The position numbers were made by a program, and so were the translations under genes. A stretch of DNA of 64,000 nucleotides from Larimichthys crocea (taxonomy: Eukaryota > Chordata > Actinopteri > Sciaenidae), in contig NC_040016.1 in assembly GCF_000972845.2 (NCBI RefSeq), forward strand, positions 1,570,701 to 1,634,700. Direction: 5' to 3'. Below the pieces are notes generated by a model. The model did no database searches. It was not told where the DNA came from and was given only the letters and a program-made list of their open reading frames with translations. This document shows positions 1-15,500 of this stretch, piece after piece. Position 1 is the stretch's first letter; each line of letters opens with the position of its first letter.

Positions 1-530
1 CACTCAACAGAATATGAAACTCATCATCTGCAAGGCTGGTTCTTACTCTTCAAAAGAAGTCTCTGACTTTTTTATCAGCCTGTAGGTGCTGCATAAAACA
101 TACTAAAAACTTTTCAAAGTGATATCTTTTGGCATTTCTTTTATTTTGTGCAAGCTTTTTGTGTAGCATGCCATGTAAGAAATGTCAAAAAATGAAAACA
201 CATTTTAACGATGAAATGACAGCCCATAATCCATCATGAAGTGAAGGAGGAGGAGCAACACTGGCTTCACTGGGGTTGAAGAGCTCACTGTTCTGCACTG
301 CTTAGTGCTGATTGTATTTTTTGTCCCTAATTGTTACACGGTTAACACCTCTTGTGCCGTTTTATAGCATCCTATCAAATGTGTCTCACCGGTGGAGGAT
401 GGGCAGTCAGTAATTCACCCTCAGCTCTGGGAGCAGCTACTGTGACCAAAACAAACCCTGTCACAGAGTGCTGTTCTCCTGGCTATACGACTGCTCCCTC
501 TTTACCAATTTTGTCCTTTCCTTCCTGCAG

Positions 531-3500
531 CTACGAGACCTGGAAATGAGTCATCATTATGAGGACCGCAGCTCCGAGTCCACATTTAGAGATTCCCGTT
601 CTCACTCTCAGGACAACTCAGAGCCTCCAGACTTGCCCATGCCAACATGCTTCAGATCACGCAGCCATAGCTACCTGAGAGCCATCCAGGCTGGCTGTTC
701 CCAAGATGACGACACAGCATCCATAGACTCAGGCTGCTCACCACCTCTGACTGACACCACTGTTCGCACCTACAGCACCAGCACTGGTGAGTCACTGAAA
801 AACAGATGATACATTTGCTGCAAATGAATTTATTTGACATCATAAATCATATAAAGTGGGAAAACTGAAGAGTTCTTACCATGATGTAGTGTTGCTAAAC
901 TGAGGTCAGAATGTTTTCTTTATAACATACACAGTAGTACATATCTGATTTGATTACTTGGTCATAATTTTTGCAGAGTAACTCAGACACATGGGCCAAA
1001 TTCTTGCTTTGATTTGTATTTTCTATGACATTAATTAGAAAACTCTTCATAGACTTGGTCCTGGGTCCAACATGCACACACTAGCATTTTTTAGCTCAAA
1101 TGCATCCTCTTGCCCATGCTAGATGACCTTCCTACACAGTTGAAGACATGGAAAGAACAGTTTGGCTCTTACCTGATAGCCACTGGCTTGGACAAAGCCC
1201 CAAAGGAGAAACAACTTGCACTTTTTCTTCAGCATTTGGGGACAGACAGACCACAGACCACCAGACAGACCATCCTACCCACACGCACAGGTAACAAGTT
1301 GAAACCATTATGTTAAAAAAAATATGTTTAGCAATGTACCACGTCAAGGACTACAAAAGATGACCGAAAAAAAGCTGTGCTGAGCATACAGCTGCTTTTA
1401 TCAAACATCTGTCCTTTCAGTTGTTGGACAGACATTTATGGGACAGACACTGATGTTGAATTTGCTACAGCAGAGGAATTGTGAACGTGTGCGATGATGG
1501 TCAAACAAACTTTAGAGCCAGTTGTTAAGATCTGACTTTGTGGTGCAGAATTAGAGCATGGATAAACAGTATTTGCATCTGCTTGATTATTACCACAGAT
1601 CATCCACATCGTGGCGCTCTGCACCACAGTCTTCTAAATGGTCCCTAGAGTGTATGCTGCCTTCATTTGAGTAGAATTTTTCACTCTCCAGGATGATATT
1701 GCTGAGGAAACCTTTGAGGAAATGAGGAGAGGTTATTGGTCCTTAGAGCTGATGGGAAAAAAATAACTTCCTAGATTGTCCCCTTTTTTCATTCTCAGTC
1801 TGCATCAGACAGATTGTATTTCTCTGATATGTTTTGATGTCCTTACTTATATATTAATAGTACAATTTGGTGGTGCAACCGTCTGTGTGTTCGAGTGTGA
1901 CATATTACAGCCTCAAATGTAATGGGTATCCAGTGTGGGGGTTTTTTCTGGTTCTGCATCAGGCCAGAGTGACGTGACCTGGGTGCGTGAGCAAGGACAA
2001 GATCATTGGGGCAGACACATCTCTCACCACAGAGTATAAAGATTTTTTTTTGTGTGTGTCCCCAAAAAGTAATAACTCAAATACAGTATCCACCAAATTC
2101 CCCTTCTACGATAAACAAACTATAGGAGTTTGAGTGTCCGACGCGCTCCTGAAGGCATCAGCAGGCACGCCTCCCTCGGGCTTAGAGACGCAAACAAAAG
2201 GCAACCAAACCCGGCGTTTGTTCCCCACTGCCCTGACAGAGACTCCGGTTACTGCTGCGCTGTAAATGCTTTAATTGAAGGCGATTGTGTGCTTGTGTTT
2301 GTCTGCGCCTGACAGCACGGTAAGTATTTGAACCGCTTGTGTTGGGAGCGCTTATGTGTGTTTTCCCATCACTAACGTCAGTAGACAAACTAGTTTTGCG
2401 CGGTGACTGGACGCTCTTTAAACGCTGACCACCGAAACTTGTACCGCTGCTTTGCTCTCTGTTAGTCGCTTTATCACCAGTAAATTAACTCAAAGCCATG
2501 ATCTGACATTTGTGTGTGTGCGTGTTGTTCACCGGTAATATAAACTTAATTATTTAGTAGACATTTACATTACTCTTGACTCCTTAAGTCATCCAGTCTC
2601 CCTCTCTGTCTGTCTCACATTGACCTTTATATGTGCTCATTTGTTGTCTGACTTTAACTAAATCTAGAGGAATTGTCTAATTTATTCAACACATTCAACT
2701 TATGAAGTATCTGTATCTGTCACACATTTAAAAGCCAAACTAAAACAATGAAGGGAAATATGTGACTTTATGTATTTATTTATGTCCACATCTGCCTCCA
2801 TCATTGAAATGTTTTCTGGTGCATTGCTACCAGTGATGCACTTTTTATTATTTCAGTTATTAGATGTTTCTTTCCATGTTTGGATGTGATGCTCTATCAT
2901 GGGAATCGGGATAAGTGTGTTTACTGTATCCAGTTGAGCACATTTGCCTGTCTGTATAAAAGCTGTTTCTTTTTGGTTGCTGAAATGGAAAATTGGCCTT
3001 CATGGGGGATTATTTGAGGTCTGCCCCACTTTTGTTCCATGTGGTGTCCTGTGTATTGCAACATGGCTTAAATCACATTTTTAGGTCACATTTTTTAATG
3101 ATGTGGTGTTGTAGCTGTGCTCTTGTTGAAAAGCATTTCACGTGATAATTCATTGGAATAGTGGCTTTTGTGGCAAGGGAGTAGTGATAAGTTCAGGCGA
3201 GGCTGTGCTCATCTTGTGGCTGTTAATTGATTAAATAATACAGATGGGTCAACTGGCAGACAGCAGGCAACCTGGCAAGCAATGCTAAACTGTTAAATAG
3301 AGCATCACAATCCACCTTTTGTTTCTCATTGTCACTGCTTCTTGTCCAGCTTCAACTGAACACAGGACAGCACCACCTCCACCAATCAGCTTAAAATGTA
3401 TATTGTTGCTGGCCTATATAACACCAAAGAAAGGGGGACCAGAACTGACATCCTGGGTGTTTATTCTAACCCACAGTTATTGAGATTGTTTTACCATCCT

Positions 3501-6500
3501 CAGACGCACCAACCACTTTGTTTACCCTCAGTTTTTTCTTTTACAGGAGGATTATTGTGCCCAATGAGGCGATGGATCCATTAAAATTAACAAAGATAAA
3601 CATTTGAGACCCAGGTCAGTTTGCCCAATTAAGGCTAATATGATGGCAATGCCAAGGACCTCATTTTACTTTACTCATTATTTACAATTTTATGACTTTC
3701 GAGGTAAAAATGTCACTTCACAACATTCATGTCATTATAAGATAAATGCCTCACATAGAACCTCTGTAATAAATAAGTTTTCAGTGTCTGAAAAGATGTT
3801 GTGATGTCATTGTGGGAACTGTGGTTGGATAATTATCTCTCCAGTCTTCCCAAAGCAAACAGTAAAATGCTATTAACAGGGAGGAGACCACTGCGTGGGT
3901 TCTAGCACATTAAAGTTGACCAAAGTTTCCAATTTCCGTGGCTTTTCTTTCAGTTTGTGAGTATCTGGCCAAGATATAATCTGCTGGTATGCATTTCATT
4001 GCTGATGCATCATCTGAGAATTTGATTGTTTTTATAAAGTGGTGAAAACTTCTTAGGCTTTTGAAAGGGTTAGTGGAAAGCAGTCTGGGTTGCTGGAAAC
4101 AGTTTGTAGCTTGTAGCTTCTTACAGCTAATTGTTTTCCAGCCTTGAAAATCACATCTTGAACCAGGGCTTGCAGTAGACAACAGAGGTACTGTCCAGAT
4201 GGCATTAAACAGCAGTGCTCAGTGCCCACTCTAGATTCCACTCAAACATTTTGGCACAAAGCGTCTCGTTGTTTCTGTTGTCAAATTCCCTTCAGTAGAG
4301 CAACCAATAAGTTCTACGGAGCAACTCCTGCTCACTAAATTTAGCCTATTTAAGCTGCAGCAGTACTTATGTTCATGTCCATTTTCATAGCTCTTTTCTG
4401 TGGTAACTGATGAGTGTTTGGATTTAAGAAAGGCTTTGTCAGCGTTTGTTCTATTGTCAAGGATGTCTTTTGTGCTTGCACAGCTGTGTATGTTTGTGAG
4501 GCTGAATTCTGTAAAATAAGCACAGGAAACAGTCTGAATTAGAGCATGTGCCACTTGCTATCCATCTGTCTGTAGGAAGTTTCTGCCAGGGCTGCATTCT
4601 CTGGTTTTAACAGCCATTTCTCGGGAATCAGCTAGATTTCTCTTTTTCTACGCTCTAATCTCTTTACCACACTATGTTTTACATTTGGCTTTTTTTTTTT
4701 AGTTTTGGGTAGTTGGTTTCACTCTTAAAAGCTCAAAAAGCAGGATCTACAGCCATAATACAGTGTAAACAGTAGACAATGTGGTTAAACTTCAAACTTG
4801 TTTAAAACCTGTCTGCTCACTTACGTGGTTGCTGTTTGCCCATGCCATAGATGAGAGGGATCTAATCAGATTACATCCCCATATTTTAGCAATGAGAATA
4901 TCTGATAATGATATATCAGCTGCTATTTTGATAACACATATAAAAGTGATCCCTTTAGAAAATTGAATTTCCAGTAACATACAGACACTTAAAAATACAA
5001 TATAAGATAGACAATAGACTCTTAGCTAAATATATAAAGTAGAACAATAAAGTCTTAACAATAAGCAGTAAACTCTAACTAAATATAAAAATGTTTTTTC
5101 AAAATATGTACTGAGTGGGACATTTACAAGACTGAATATCTCCAGTCGTGCTGGCATCTCTGTGTGACTGCACTTGAGCACAATGGTGCTTGGAGCTGAA
5201 TGCTAATTTCAACATGCTAACATGCTCTTATTGACAATCAGAATAAATTGTCTTAAGACAGGAGAAGCACACTCTTAACTATCTGAGTTTCTGACATGAG
5301 GACACTAAAGCTGAGATATGTCGCTCTTAACAAAAGTGGCTGACTAATCATCAGATAGACATTGCCATCCCTAGGGACTCCATTAGGCAACATAAACATA
5401 GCATCTATTTATTTGTTGTGAGCCAAAATCTGCTGATTATATTGGCTCGGTACATTTATTGTGTCCACTCTGTTACTCTAATCTCATAGGCAGCTGTCAG
5501 TTATGATTTCACGGCTTGTTTTTGGTGGGTAAAGCAGATTCTTTGGCATTAAGGCTTTAGGGTGTATTGTGTTCAGAATGACGAAAGCACAACGTGACAC
5601 TTGTAGAACTGCAGGGCAGGTGTCCAAACACAGAGACACACACACACACACACGTACACCCATATCTATTCTCTCTCACACCCAGTTACTGACAGCTATC
5701 CTGCAGACTGGGATACAAGAGAGGAGCCGGTGCATCACATAGCTGCCACAACAGGGACAACCCTATTCTGCCCAGCATCTATCGCTGTCATGATGTGAGG
5801 GAACATGGACAGTGAAAAGCTGTCTCAGCAGGTTTTCATAAAGCAACGATGATAGTCAGAGGCCGGTGGATAATCCATGGCTAGCAGCAAGTGCTGTAAG
5901 ATGTTAAACTGCTGGTTAAGCATAATACATTTGGCGAGCTTAGCTCGATGTTGACACATTTACTTTCAGGGACGGCTTTTTTACTAGCAGACTGGTTCCC
6001 TTCTTAAAAATATGGGGATTAAGGTATGTTCCGGCTATCAAAGCACCACATTTAGATTCCCTTGCAAAGTGTGCGCTAAGGCACCAGCATGCATCCTCGT
6101 ACATTTGGAGTGATGTTTGTATTGTCCACTTATTATCTGCAATTAGGGCTGCACATCCAAAAGGGTGTGTATGTACAAGTTCCTCTTTGTATTGTTCATG
6201 GGTGCAATATAAAGGCATAAGCAAGGTCTGGAGATGGTCCAGTTTGGGTGTGGTTTGGATGTCATATCTGTGATCTTGCATGCATCAGAGCAGTTTGCTA
6301 TTTAGTGATCCAGCTGAGTTTGTGGCTCCTGGGGGGGAAAAAAAATCAGGTGAAGAATGTACGAGTTCAGGTATGAAGTTATTATTATAAGTACAAAAAG
6401 ATTGTAACTTTTGGTAGTGATTAAAAGCAGAGCCAGTCTGCAGCTGACTCCAGATTACTACTCACAAAGGACAGTGTCTCTAAAGAAGAGCGGTATGACT

Positions 6501-9500
6501 GAAGCCACTGTCAGTTATAAAGTTTGCTAAGCTCCCTCAATTCCAAGTCCATTCCTGAACACAGCAGGAATGGACTGGATGATCTTTTGCTTAAATATCA
6601 GCCAATAGTAGACTGTAAATGCAATAGCGTGCTTTTCTTAATAATAGGGCAGCAAACCCACAAACGCACTCAGTTACTCTGAAAGGAAGACGAGGAGGAC
6701 CGTGGAACCACTTGTGGTGCATTTGTTCAGGCTTATACAATTCCCTGAAACAGCTGACTGCCAGAAGTTTGACGATTGAACTCACAGTTCAGGAGCTTAA
6801 TCTGACATAAAGATATGTGTGAGGTAAAAAAGTGGATTACAGTGAACAACAAGCCTTTTGTTTGAGTGTTTTCTCAGCACTTCACATGTTTGCTGCAAGG
6901 CTTTTCTAAACTCCTTGATGACTTGTGTAGATTTATGACCACAACATTCAAAAAAGTAACACAGGGCATAAACAATGTTTTCTTCATGCAGTGCCTCACG
7001 GGGGTCATTAAATGCTGTCATGTAGTTTCCTCTTATCTCAGATGTATTCCTTCTGAGTGTCACCACAGGAAATTGTGACTATTTATTACAATCTCTGTAT
7101 TCATAAAAGTTTTGCTCATATAGACAAATGCCTCAAATCTGGTGATTATGTACTGTGTCCGTGCAAGTTTTTACCCTTTGAGCCAGGGCTTGTAGCACAG
7201 AATGGCTGACTTTTACAGAAAGGTGTGGGCCCACTTACCAAAGTCAATAATATGACCAACAGACTGTTCAACAACACATTTTGAATTTGTCCATCCGACA
7301 CAGTATGTCTCTCACTTGTAATACACACCATGTAATTCCCTGGAAAATCATTTAATGACATTAATATCCATCATCTGTTGGTACTGCACTGACAGCAGTC
7401 TGAGAGTTAGACATTAATATTGGGCATTAACTGTCCCACTGATTTCCAGAGTAAGCAAAAATGTCAAAGGAAGCAAATGCACCGTGTATCCACAAATTGA
7501 ATTATTATTACATTTATTTAGTTCTTATTATTTTCTTACTCGTATTACAGGTATTTTGATTTGAAAACCACTACTGTTAACATAATTTTCCATTTGTACT
7601 ATATTATACTTTTATATATACAAACTTTATTTTTCTCTTCCTCTCAGCCTACAGTTTGTTCCTTCCTCTGTTGTTGTTGCTTTTCTTGTGTGGTGTCAAA
7701 TAAAGGCACCTGTTTAAGGGATCATATAATAGTCACAGGCTTAATGTTTTTGATTATAGATTCACTAAATATGTAGCATGATGGGATTTCTGTGGCCTTC
7801 TTAAAGATGGCATCATAGACTTAACATAACCTTTGTGTCTTTAATCTATCTGCATGAGAACTCTCTCTTGTACTTTTTTATTTGCATTCCGTCTTGATGA
7901 TTGAACACAATGTCTGATTCATGTCTCAATTGCACACAGTTGTAATTTGCCACTACTTTTTAATACAATTTCTATTTGTAGCCCATTAACTCCATCTCTT
8001 CTGACACACTGTGTGAATTCCACTGTGTGAATTCCTGCTCACAGTCAGGCCATTTGTTCCTGCTCTGACTCTAAGGGAAAGTAACCATTGACCAGGCCGT
8101 TTGTTTGATAGATAAGAGCAGTAAATGAACAGCTCTACTGGAAGTCAAATAATGTACTCGGACAGACAGGACAGAGGAATAACAATGAGTCTTTTTTTTG
8201 TGCAACAAATTCTGCTTTTTATTACTTTACTCGTGCTATGTGGATTTCATTCAAACCACATAAGTACACATACATTTGCACTGTAAGAAGCTCAGCATTA
8301 GATTTTTAACCTTGTATATATTATGCTACTACATGACCAGCAAAATAAGCAGTGTAAAATAGTCTGAGTAACACTCAAATTAAACTATGCAAAGTTCATG
8401 TCATAAAGTATAATGCACTTCTTTCTGTCTGAGTTGTCTTTCCCTCCAGTGTCTCTGTGCTTAATGAACCTCTCTATTGTCTCCTATTTGGCTGGATGAC
8501 ATCTGGAAAAGGGAGTGGTTCAGATAGCCTTCCCTCAACTTCCCAACCATATTCACTCAGATGTTCAACAAATTGCTCTACTGATTTCATCACCTGTCTC
8601 ATGATCGAGGCTTTGATGTGTGTGTCTGTGTGTGTCTGTGTGTGTCTCTGTGAGATTTCATTTAGTCACCGGTAGGGAACAGTATGTTTGTTCAGTGTCC
8701 TGCCTGATTTGATTTTCCACTTCATGGGATGATTTTCCATTTCTGCTGGTGCTCCAGCTTTCATGTTACAATGTCCCTGTGTATTCATGTATGGTATAAA
8801 AGTTCTGCTCTGGACATGCTGAGACAACTTGTTAGTGATGCTGATAAACAAATAGGGCAATGCTTCAAGCAGTTTTCAGCACACTATTTTTTCTGTAATT
8901 AGTATATTCTTGTTTTGAGTTGTTAAGTAGTGTTAGCCCTTAAAGATTTGCTAAAACCTGTGTCCTTTTTTCTCTCTTTCTCATGTCCTCTCCTCTTGTC
9001 ATCCTCCTCCCCTCTTTTCCCCTTCAGTCTCTACATGCATAACCACATGTAAGAAGGTTGCTCCTCCACCAGTGCCGCCCCGTACAACCTCCAAGCCCTA
9101 CATCTCTGTGACAGTACAGAGCAGCACAGAATCAGCCCAAGACAACTACCTGGACCAGCAAGACCGGAGGTCAGAGGTCAACAGCCAGTCAAGCCACGCT
9201 CACAGCAACTCCTCTGACAGCCTTGACAGCACCCGTGCCAACAGCTTGGCCCGGGGGATTCCCCGCCCTCCACACATCATCCCCACTCCCATCGCCACCC
9301 CTAGAGAGCCAATCATCCCCACCACCTCTAATGCTTCCACTGATACAAGTGACCCAGTCACCCAGCATGAATCCCTGAAATCAGGATTAAATAAAGGGAA
9401 TCTCGTGGCAGAGGAACCCCTAGTAGTGCCAGTACCCAGGCGGAAACTGTCATCCATTGGCATTCAGGTAAGTAATGTTGCACTAAACAGGGCATGCAGT

Positions 9501-12500
9501 TTGTGGTATGTTACCATATATTAAAGCATACTAAAGTCAAGATAGCTTTCTAAAGTGTTGAGCTTGTTCCTCCTGTTGCGCTTAAATCCAGGAAAAGGAT
9601 CATTTTTAACAGAAATCCTCTGTGGTGTATCGCTATGTCTGTGTGTGTCACCTCAAGCCCAAATATGTGCTTGCAAGCTAAAGGTCTCATTAGAGTGAAC
9701 ATCCCTCTGTCATTAGAGCTGGCTGTGTAATGTAGTATAGAAGGCAGAAAATTCATAGTTTCGTTCCCCCTCAACTATAACTTTATGTTCTGCATGTACT
9801 AAAATGACAGCCTTTTTCTCCGTTTTCCAGAACCTACACATTAAAATAGCTCAGCTGTGGTAACCATTAATTGTGATTTTTTTTCCCCTGCATTTTAATG
9901 TTCTGATGATGTGATTTATTACTTGGAAAATTAAAAACTTTGCTAGCTCAAAGTCATTGATCAACGATCTCTAAAATCAGTCATGACAAGATTTTTGCCT
10001 TGAAATGAATCTTTGGAACTTTCACTTATACCCCTGCATGTTTTTATTTATTTATTTATTTATTTATTCTTTATTTCACTTTTTATCTCTTCTAAGGTTG
10101 ACTGTATTCAGGAAGTTCCACGAGAAGAGACCCCACCACTGGCCAAATTTCAGTCAATCGGAGTACAGGTGGAGGACGGGTGGCAGTAAGTCCTCTTCCT
10201 GTCCTTGTAACAACGTGAGGAATTTATATTATAGCCACACACACTGTTCTGACTATTCTTTCCCTTTACAGGAGTTATGTATGTGTGAAAATAATGTGAA
10301 TGTCTGTTGTTGTTTTGTTTTTTTGTCTTAACACTTATCTTTGTGTGTTGTATTGGTAGTGTTAAAATAGATTTTTGGCACAAGCATTTACTTTGTAGTA
10401 TTGTCTCTGCGTACTCTATGTATCTAGTTTTTTTTTTGTGTGTAGTTTGTATTGTGTGCGTATGATGTTTAGATTTCCAGGAAGTTCTGGGACGCCTCAT
10501 GCCTCCCTCCTATATTTTCCTACTTTTACATGCAGCACTTAGTGCTTTTTATGTAGCAGCTGCTTAGTGTCTTGGCTGATATTTTATCAACATAGCTGAT
10601 CAAGAGTTTCTCTGTTAATTTAAACATTGTCCTTCCTCTGTTCTTATTGATGTACATACTTTTGTGCTGTGTGACAATCCCCTCAGCTGTGTTTGTTTTG
10701 GTTCAACAATGACCAAAATATAGCTTATCCTGTTTTCCATTCTTTTGCTGTTCTTGTCCTTCTCTGATACTAGTTAAGATTCTTCAGTCAAGCACTCATA
10801 CTATTTCATTATCTGAATCAAGCATTTCCAGAGTGATAACAGGAAATGGGAATAATGTTTTAGACAACATTTATGTTCAGCCTGTTCTTCCATTTGCCAG
10901 ATAAAACAAGAAGCTCGACTCCTGTGAGAGATCAGTCCGGTGCCAGTCTGATCAGTCCTGTTAGTTCATATCTATATTGACCAGCAGAAGTGACTCCACG
11001 TCGAAACTGAGCATTGCATGTTTGTTCCAGTAATGGAGACATCATTCTTGAATAATTTAGTGTGTTCTTTGCCCACTGCAGTGCACATAACAGTGGCCAA
11101 AGGAAACTAAGTTGCCAAAAATGAGAATTCTTGTTCTATTGAAAAAGCCCATCTTGTAACAGTGAGTCTCACCCTGTTTGTTTCAGGCTCAGTCGCTCCA
11201 GTAGCATGGCCTCAAAACAAGAAACAGACTCAGACACACAGGACATCTCTTTCATCTCCCATATCAATAATGTCAAACACTCTGAGAAGAAAATCATGGT
11301 AAATAGTGCCAGCCAATCCATGAGCTCCCCTCCTGGACAAGACTCTTTAGACAACGGAGACACTACTGGTGATATCTCTTCACCTCCACCTCCCAGACAG
11401 ATCCTCAATCGCTCCACCACACGAAGTAGCTCTTCCTCCTTCTCAGAAAGTCTGGACCCAGCGCTGGACCCCTCTTCTCTACCACCTCCAGACCCTTGGC
11501 TGGAGAGTGGAAACGGGAGTAACAGCAGTGTTCCCCAGAGCGGAGGAGGGGGAACACTGTGTCGGAGAGACGGCCACTGGTTCATGAAGCTGCTGCAGGC
11601 CGAGACGGGACGCATGGAAGGCTGGTGCCAGCAGATGGAGCAGGAGACCAAAGACAACCAGCTCTCAGAAGAAGGTAAGGCTGCGAGTGTACTCCCTACA
11701 ACTCCAAGGCTTTTGGTTAGATTACAGCTCCAAGTTTATAACTCCAGGCAATGTTGTATTGTGAGGTAGAAGTAAACAAAGCTGGTGTTCCAGGTTTGAC
11801 AAGTTTATCTGGGCTGCTTGCACAATCCAATCATTTTTGTTCCCATACCAAAGTATTTGTGTAAGGGAAAAAGTGACGATACAAAGAGATATGTTTTATT
11901 AAGCTCAGTCATTTGGCCTAGAAACGGCCGATCAAAGCCAAATGTCCAGTCAAAGCATTGCTGAAGGCAAGCAAGTGCAGCAGGCCCTCTGAATGAACTC
12001 TTGAGCCTCTTCTCCCTCAAACGGGCTCAGTTATAGGGTTCTGCCTCAGGCCCTACAATCACTTGATCAGACATACACAGCATGGAAGGGATGAGGAAGT
12101 AATACCTGGGGTTACCGCACACAAGCAGGCCTGTAATCCCCAGAATTACACAAATCTACTCTGGAACTGATTAAACCTTCAGATTAGATTAGTGCTTCAA
12201 CATCAGCAGTGAGCGTGCACACACACACGTACACACACACACAAATACACACTGTACACGCAAACAAATAAATCGGTGGAAGGCTTTGGATGCTCAGTTC
12301 ATGGATCAATGTGTTTTGTGTGTGTGTTTGTGTGTGACCTCCTTTACAGTAAAATAGTCAGCATTAAATCTGATGTGAATCTGTATCCCTGCTTCTCACC
12401 ACACTATAATCACATTACCATAACTTTAGAATCCAGTGATCAGATAGGAGTCCCCATTTTTCAGGGCACATGTTTGTCCTAGTTTTCACACAGCAGCTGA

Positions 12501-15500
12501 CTAGCATAGTGACCACTGACTGATGGAAGGCTGGAGTATCTATAAAAGCTTTAGATGCCTTTTTAATGAGAACAGCATTGTCCAATACACCATACGTCTC
12601 TTCATGCTATCAGAATCAGTCCCAGAGAACACTTATATATTTCAGGCTGTTCCTGTATCTTTTTGATATGGTATATAGGCATATGTACACTATGTTTTCT
12701 AATAATAGTAGAATGGTTTGTCTGTCATTCATAGCTCGGATAGCAGGATGCCACTGAGATAAACCATCATAAAAGAATTTTCACAAATGGATGTGTTGAT
12801 TTCTGTTCTCTCTTCAGTGCTGGGGAAGGTTCGCAGTGCAGTAGGGAGTGCCCAGCTCCTAATATCCCAGAAGTTCCAGCAGTTTCGGGGACTGTGTGAA
12901 CAAAACTTGGTGTGTATAAAGCCTTTCTGTGACACTTCTCTACAGGTCTGCATGGACCTAAAACTGACACCCAGGATTCCAAACCCACGTACTCTTTTTA
13001 GACCGAACAAAATCCAGTGTTATATTTGGGCTATTCTGTCCTCTGTGAGATATGCTTGCCTCGATGCACATGAAGGCTTTCACACAAAAGAAAACTGACT
13101 AATGTGGGAACAGCCAATGATACAAAGCATATTAGGCCTACACAGAATAATGCATGGTGGAGCACAAGCACAGAATACAAGTAGCTTATAATAAGCCAAT
13201 AAGCCATTCCTCTTTGGTGACGTGTTTTACTGGAAATGGCATTATACAAATTATAGCCAACTACTAGCATATGACACTATGATACTATAGCATCTCAAAT
13301 TAGTAAACCAGATCTGTTTTTCCCTGTTGGTTGATGTGCATTGATATTACTGAACATGGCTGTTCAGTAAAACTGGCAGAAATTATTCATTTAACAGTAC
13401 CAGCAAAACATTTAACCTAACATACTAACTTGCATAACTGTGCTTGCAGGGGTACAATTAAGCTTAATATAATAACAACATGATCTTAAGCAGCTGTTAC
13501 TGTGGAAATGGAGAGAGACAATACTAAATAATTACATCTGCAGGTAACCAAACCGAGCCCAAGACTGCACGGAACAAAATGACCCAATCCAGTGAAGCCT
13601 GATACTTTGTCAGGGCCCATCAGGCCCGGGTCAGATAGCAAGAAACACAGCACAGGGCGCATCACAAGAGGATTTGGAGAACAACACATGCAGCCACATC
13701 AACTGTCTACTTTAAGCCACTGTTAAATTCCATCATTATTACTGTGCTATTGACACAAATGAAGTCACTGTGAAAAGGTGATTTAGCCTTAGTTAAGCAA
13801 TTCAACAATGAATTCTTCATATGCATCATATCACTGTATCTCCTGTCTCCTAACTGGCAAAGACATTTTGTCTGTATCAGAGTGTGATTTCCTTCACCTT
13901 TTTGCAGGGACTAAACATCTGGTGTTGATATTTAGCACAGTGCTTATTGGGTATGCAGAAATGCTGTACATCTAAGTTAGACTCAGTTAGAAACATAATA
14001 ATAACCAATAATTGCTCTGTTTCCTGAACGTCACAGGTCGGTTTGCATGATAGCAACATAGCACATTTGTTTTGCTGAAAATATCTGAACACTTCACCGC
14101 AGTGAATGCAGCTGCTTGAGTATGAGGAGTTGAGCGGCGCCTGTACAAACAAACGGCAGTCTGCCTGAAGCATTACAAACTGTGGCTGTGACAGAGGAAA
14201 AGATGTCAAACCAGGATTTACTTTACAATCTGTTTTACAGTCTGAGCGGGCTTTGCACAAACGGAAAACATAGAGGCAGCTGTTTGTACACAGTAGGGGG
14301 TTTAAGTCTGCTGTTAATTTTAACCTTAATGTGACAATGTATCCTGAAAGATTGTATTTCTCTGGCTCAATACACCCCAGTGTTTGTTTGTTTTTTACTT
14401 GGTCAAACTGAAGAAGCATCTGTAACATTTTCAGTATTTTTACTAGAAATTATAAAGTTCTGTTATGAACCTTCCATGACTGGAGTTCAGCTGAACAAAA
14501 GCATTGTGCTGTGACTTGGCTCCCCCTAGTGATGAATATGAAAAGAGCAGCACTGGATGACAAGCACACCATGTAATAGTAATATAGTGCAGGGGTTTAG
14601 CACAGTAATAAGCTAAAATACATTTACTGTAATAACCCAATAAACCATTTTGCCGGGGCACCTTATCATGAACTACAACTTCCCTAAGTCTAGCATGTGG
14701 AAATTTGTTGTCCTTCCTTATCCCCCTTTAACGTTGTACCAGAACTACCATCACTCCAATCACACCTGACACAAAGCAAAAAAAAACAAGAAATACAATA
14801 CAAACAAGACACTATACAAGTGGAACCAAGAGCAAAATGCATAATTCTGCTGTGTGTATAAATAATAAGATGAAAGCTGTGCTTATCTACAAACATACTG
14901 GTACTGTTTGGCTAAGCAGCCAGAAATTGCTGCAGTCACTGGAGTCACCTTCAGCCTGATACCAACCTCATCACATAGCCTTGGTTGCTTAAGTTGCATC
15001 AAAATAATGGATATGAAGATAACACTTTTCAAACCAGGACCACCAAAAACTGGGATTGGTGGCAGGGGGGATTACAAAAGCTGCACCCAGAGATACCCCA
15101 TCCACTGTCCTGATTCTTACATTATGGGAACATCTAGGTTAAAGTTGGGTTGTTGTTGTTTTTTTTAGAAACATAGCCTAGTTTTTACGAGTCACATCTT
15201 CTCAAGTATCTGAGTCATACCTGCAGCTGAGGAACCACATATGCATTAGAAGTAGAGGCTGTTTTTTTTCCCTGTTCCTTCAAGAAACCAAAAATCAGAA
15301 ACCATAGCCCTGTGCTGAGCCTACACTACAATAGTGTCCTGTCTCCTCATCGTTCCTCAATTGTTCACTCATTTTCACCCCCCTTCTCCCTCTTGTGGTC
15401 AGAATGTGAATGCCAACCCACGGCCCACAGCCCAGGACCTGGCTGGTTTCTGGGACCTGCTGCAGCTCTCCATCGAGGACATCAGCCTCAAGTTTGATGA

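Larger units (their letters stand above)
787..9027 (+). other. dlgap4: Large dlgap4 intron
   Basis: An 8.2 kb intron between exons 531-786 and 9028-9467. It holds the gypsy-gag relic near 1.1-1.25 kb, a CpG-richer island near 2.1-2.5 kb that may be an internal promoter with first exon, a short CA run at 5635-5653 and otherwise AT-rich unique sequence. The small open frames on either strand, for example 113 codons on the minus strand at 5940-6281, show no recognisable domain or splice support. Confidence 0.75.

Noticed and set aside
5940..6281. 113-codon minus-strand frame in the large dlgap4 intron
   Set aside because: No recognisable domain, no splice or promoter context.
11169..11657. 162-codon open frame on the minus strand
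   Set aside because: Shadow of the dlgap4 exon 11187-11674 on the opposite strand.
13877..14428. 183-codon open frame on the minus strand in a dlgap4 intron
   Set aside because: No recognisable domain, promoter or splice context; cysteine-rich but with intron-like composition. Likely chance.
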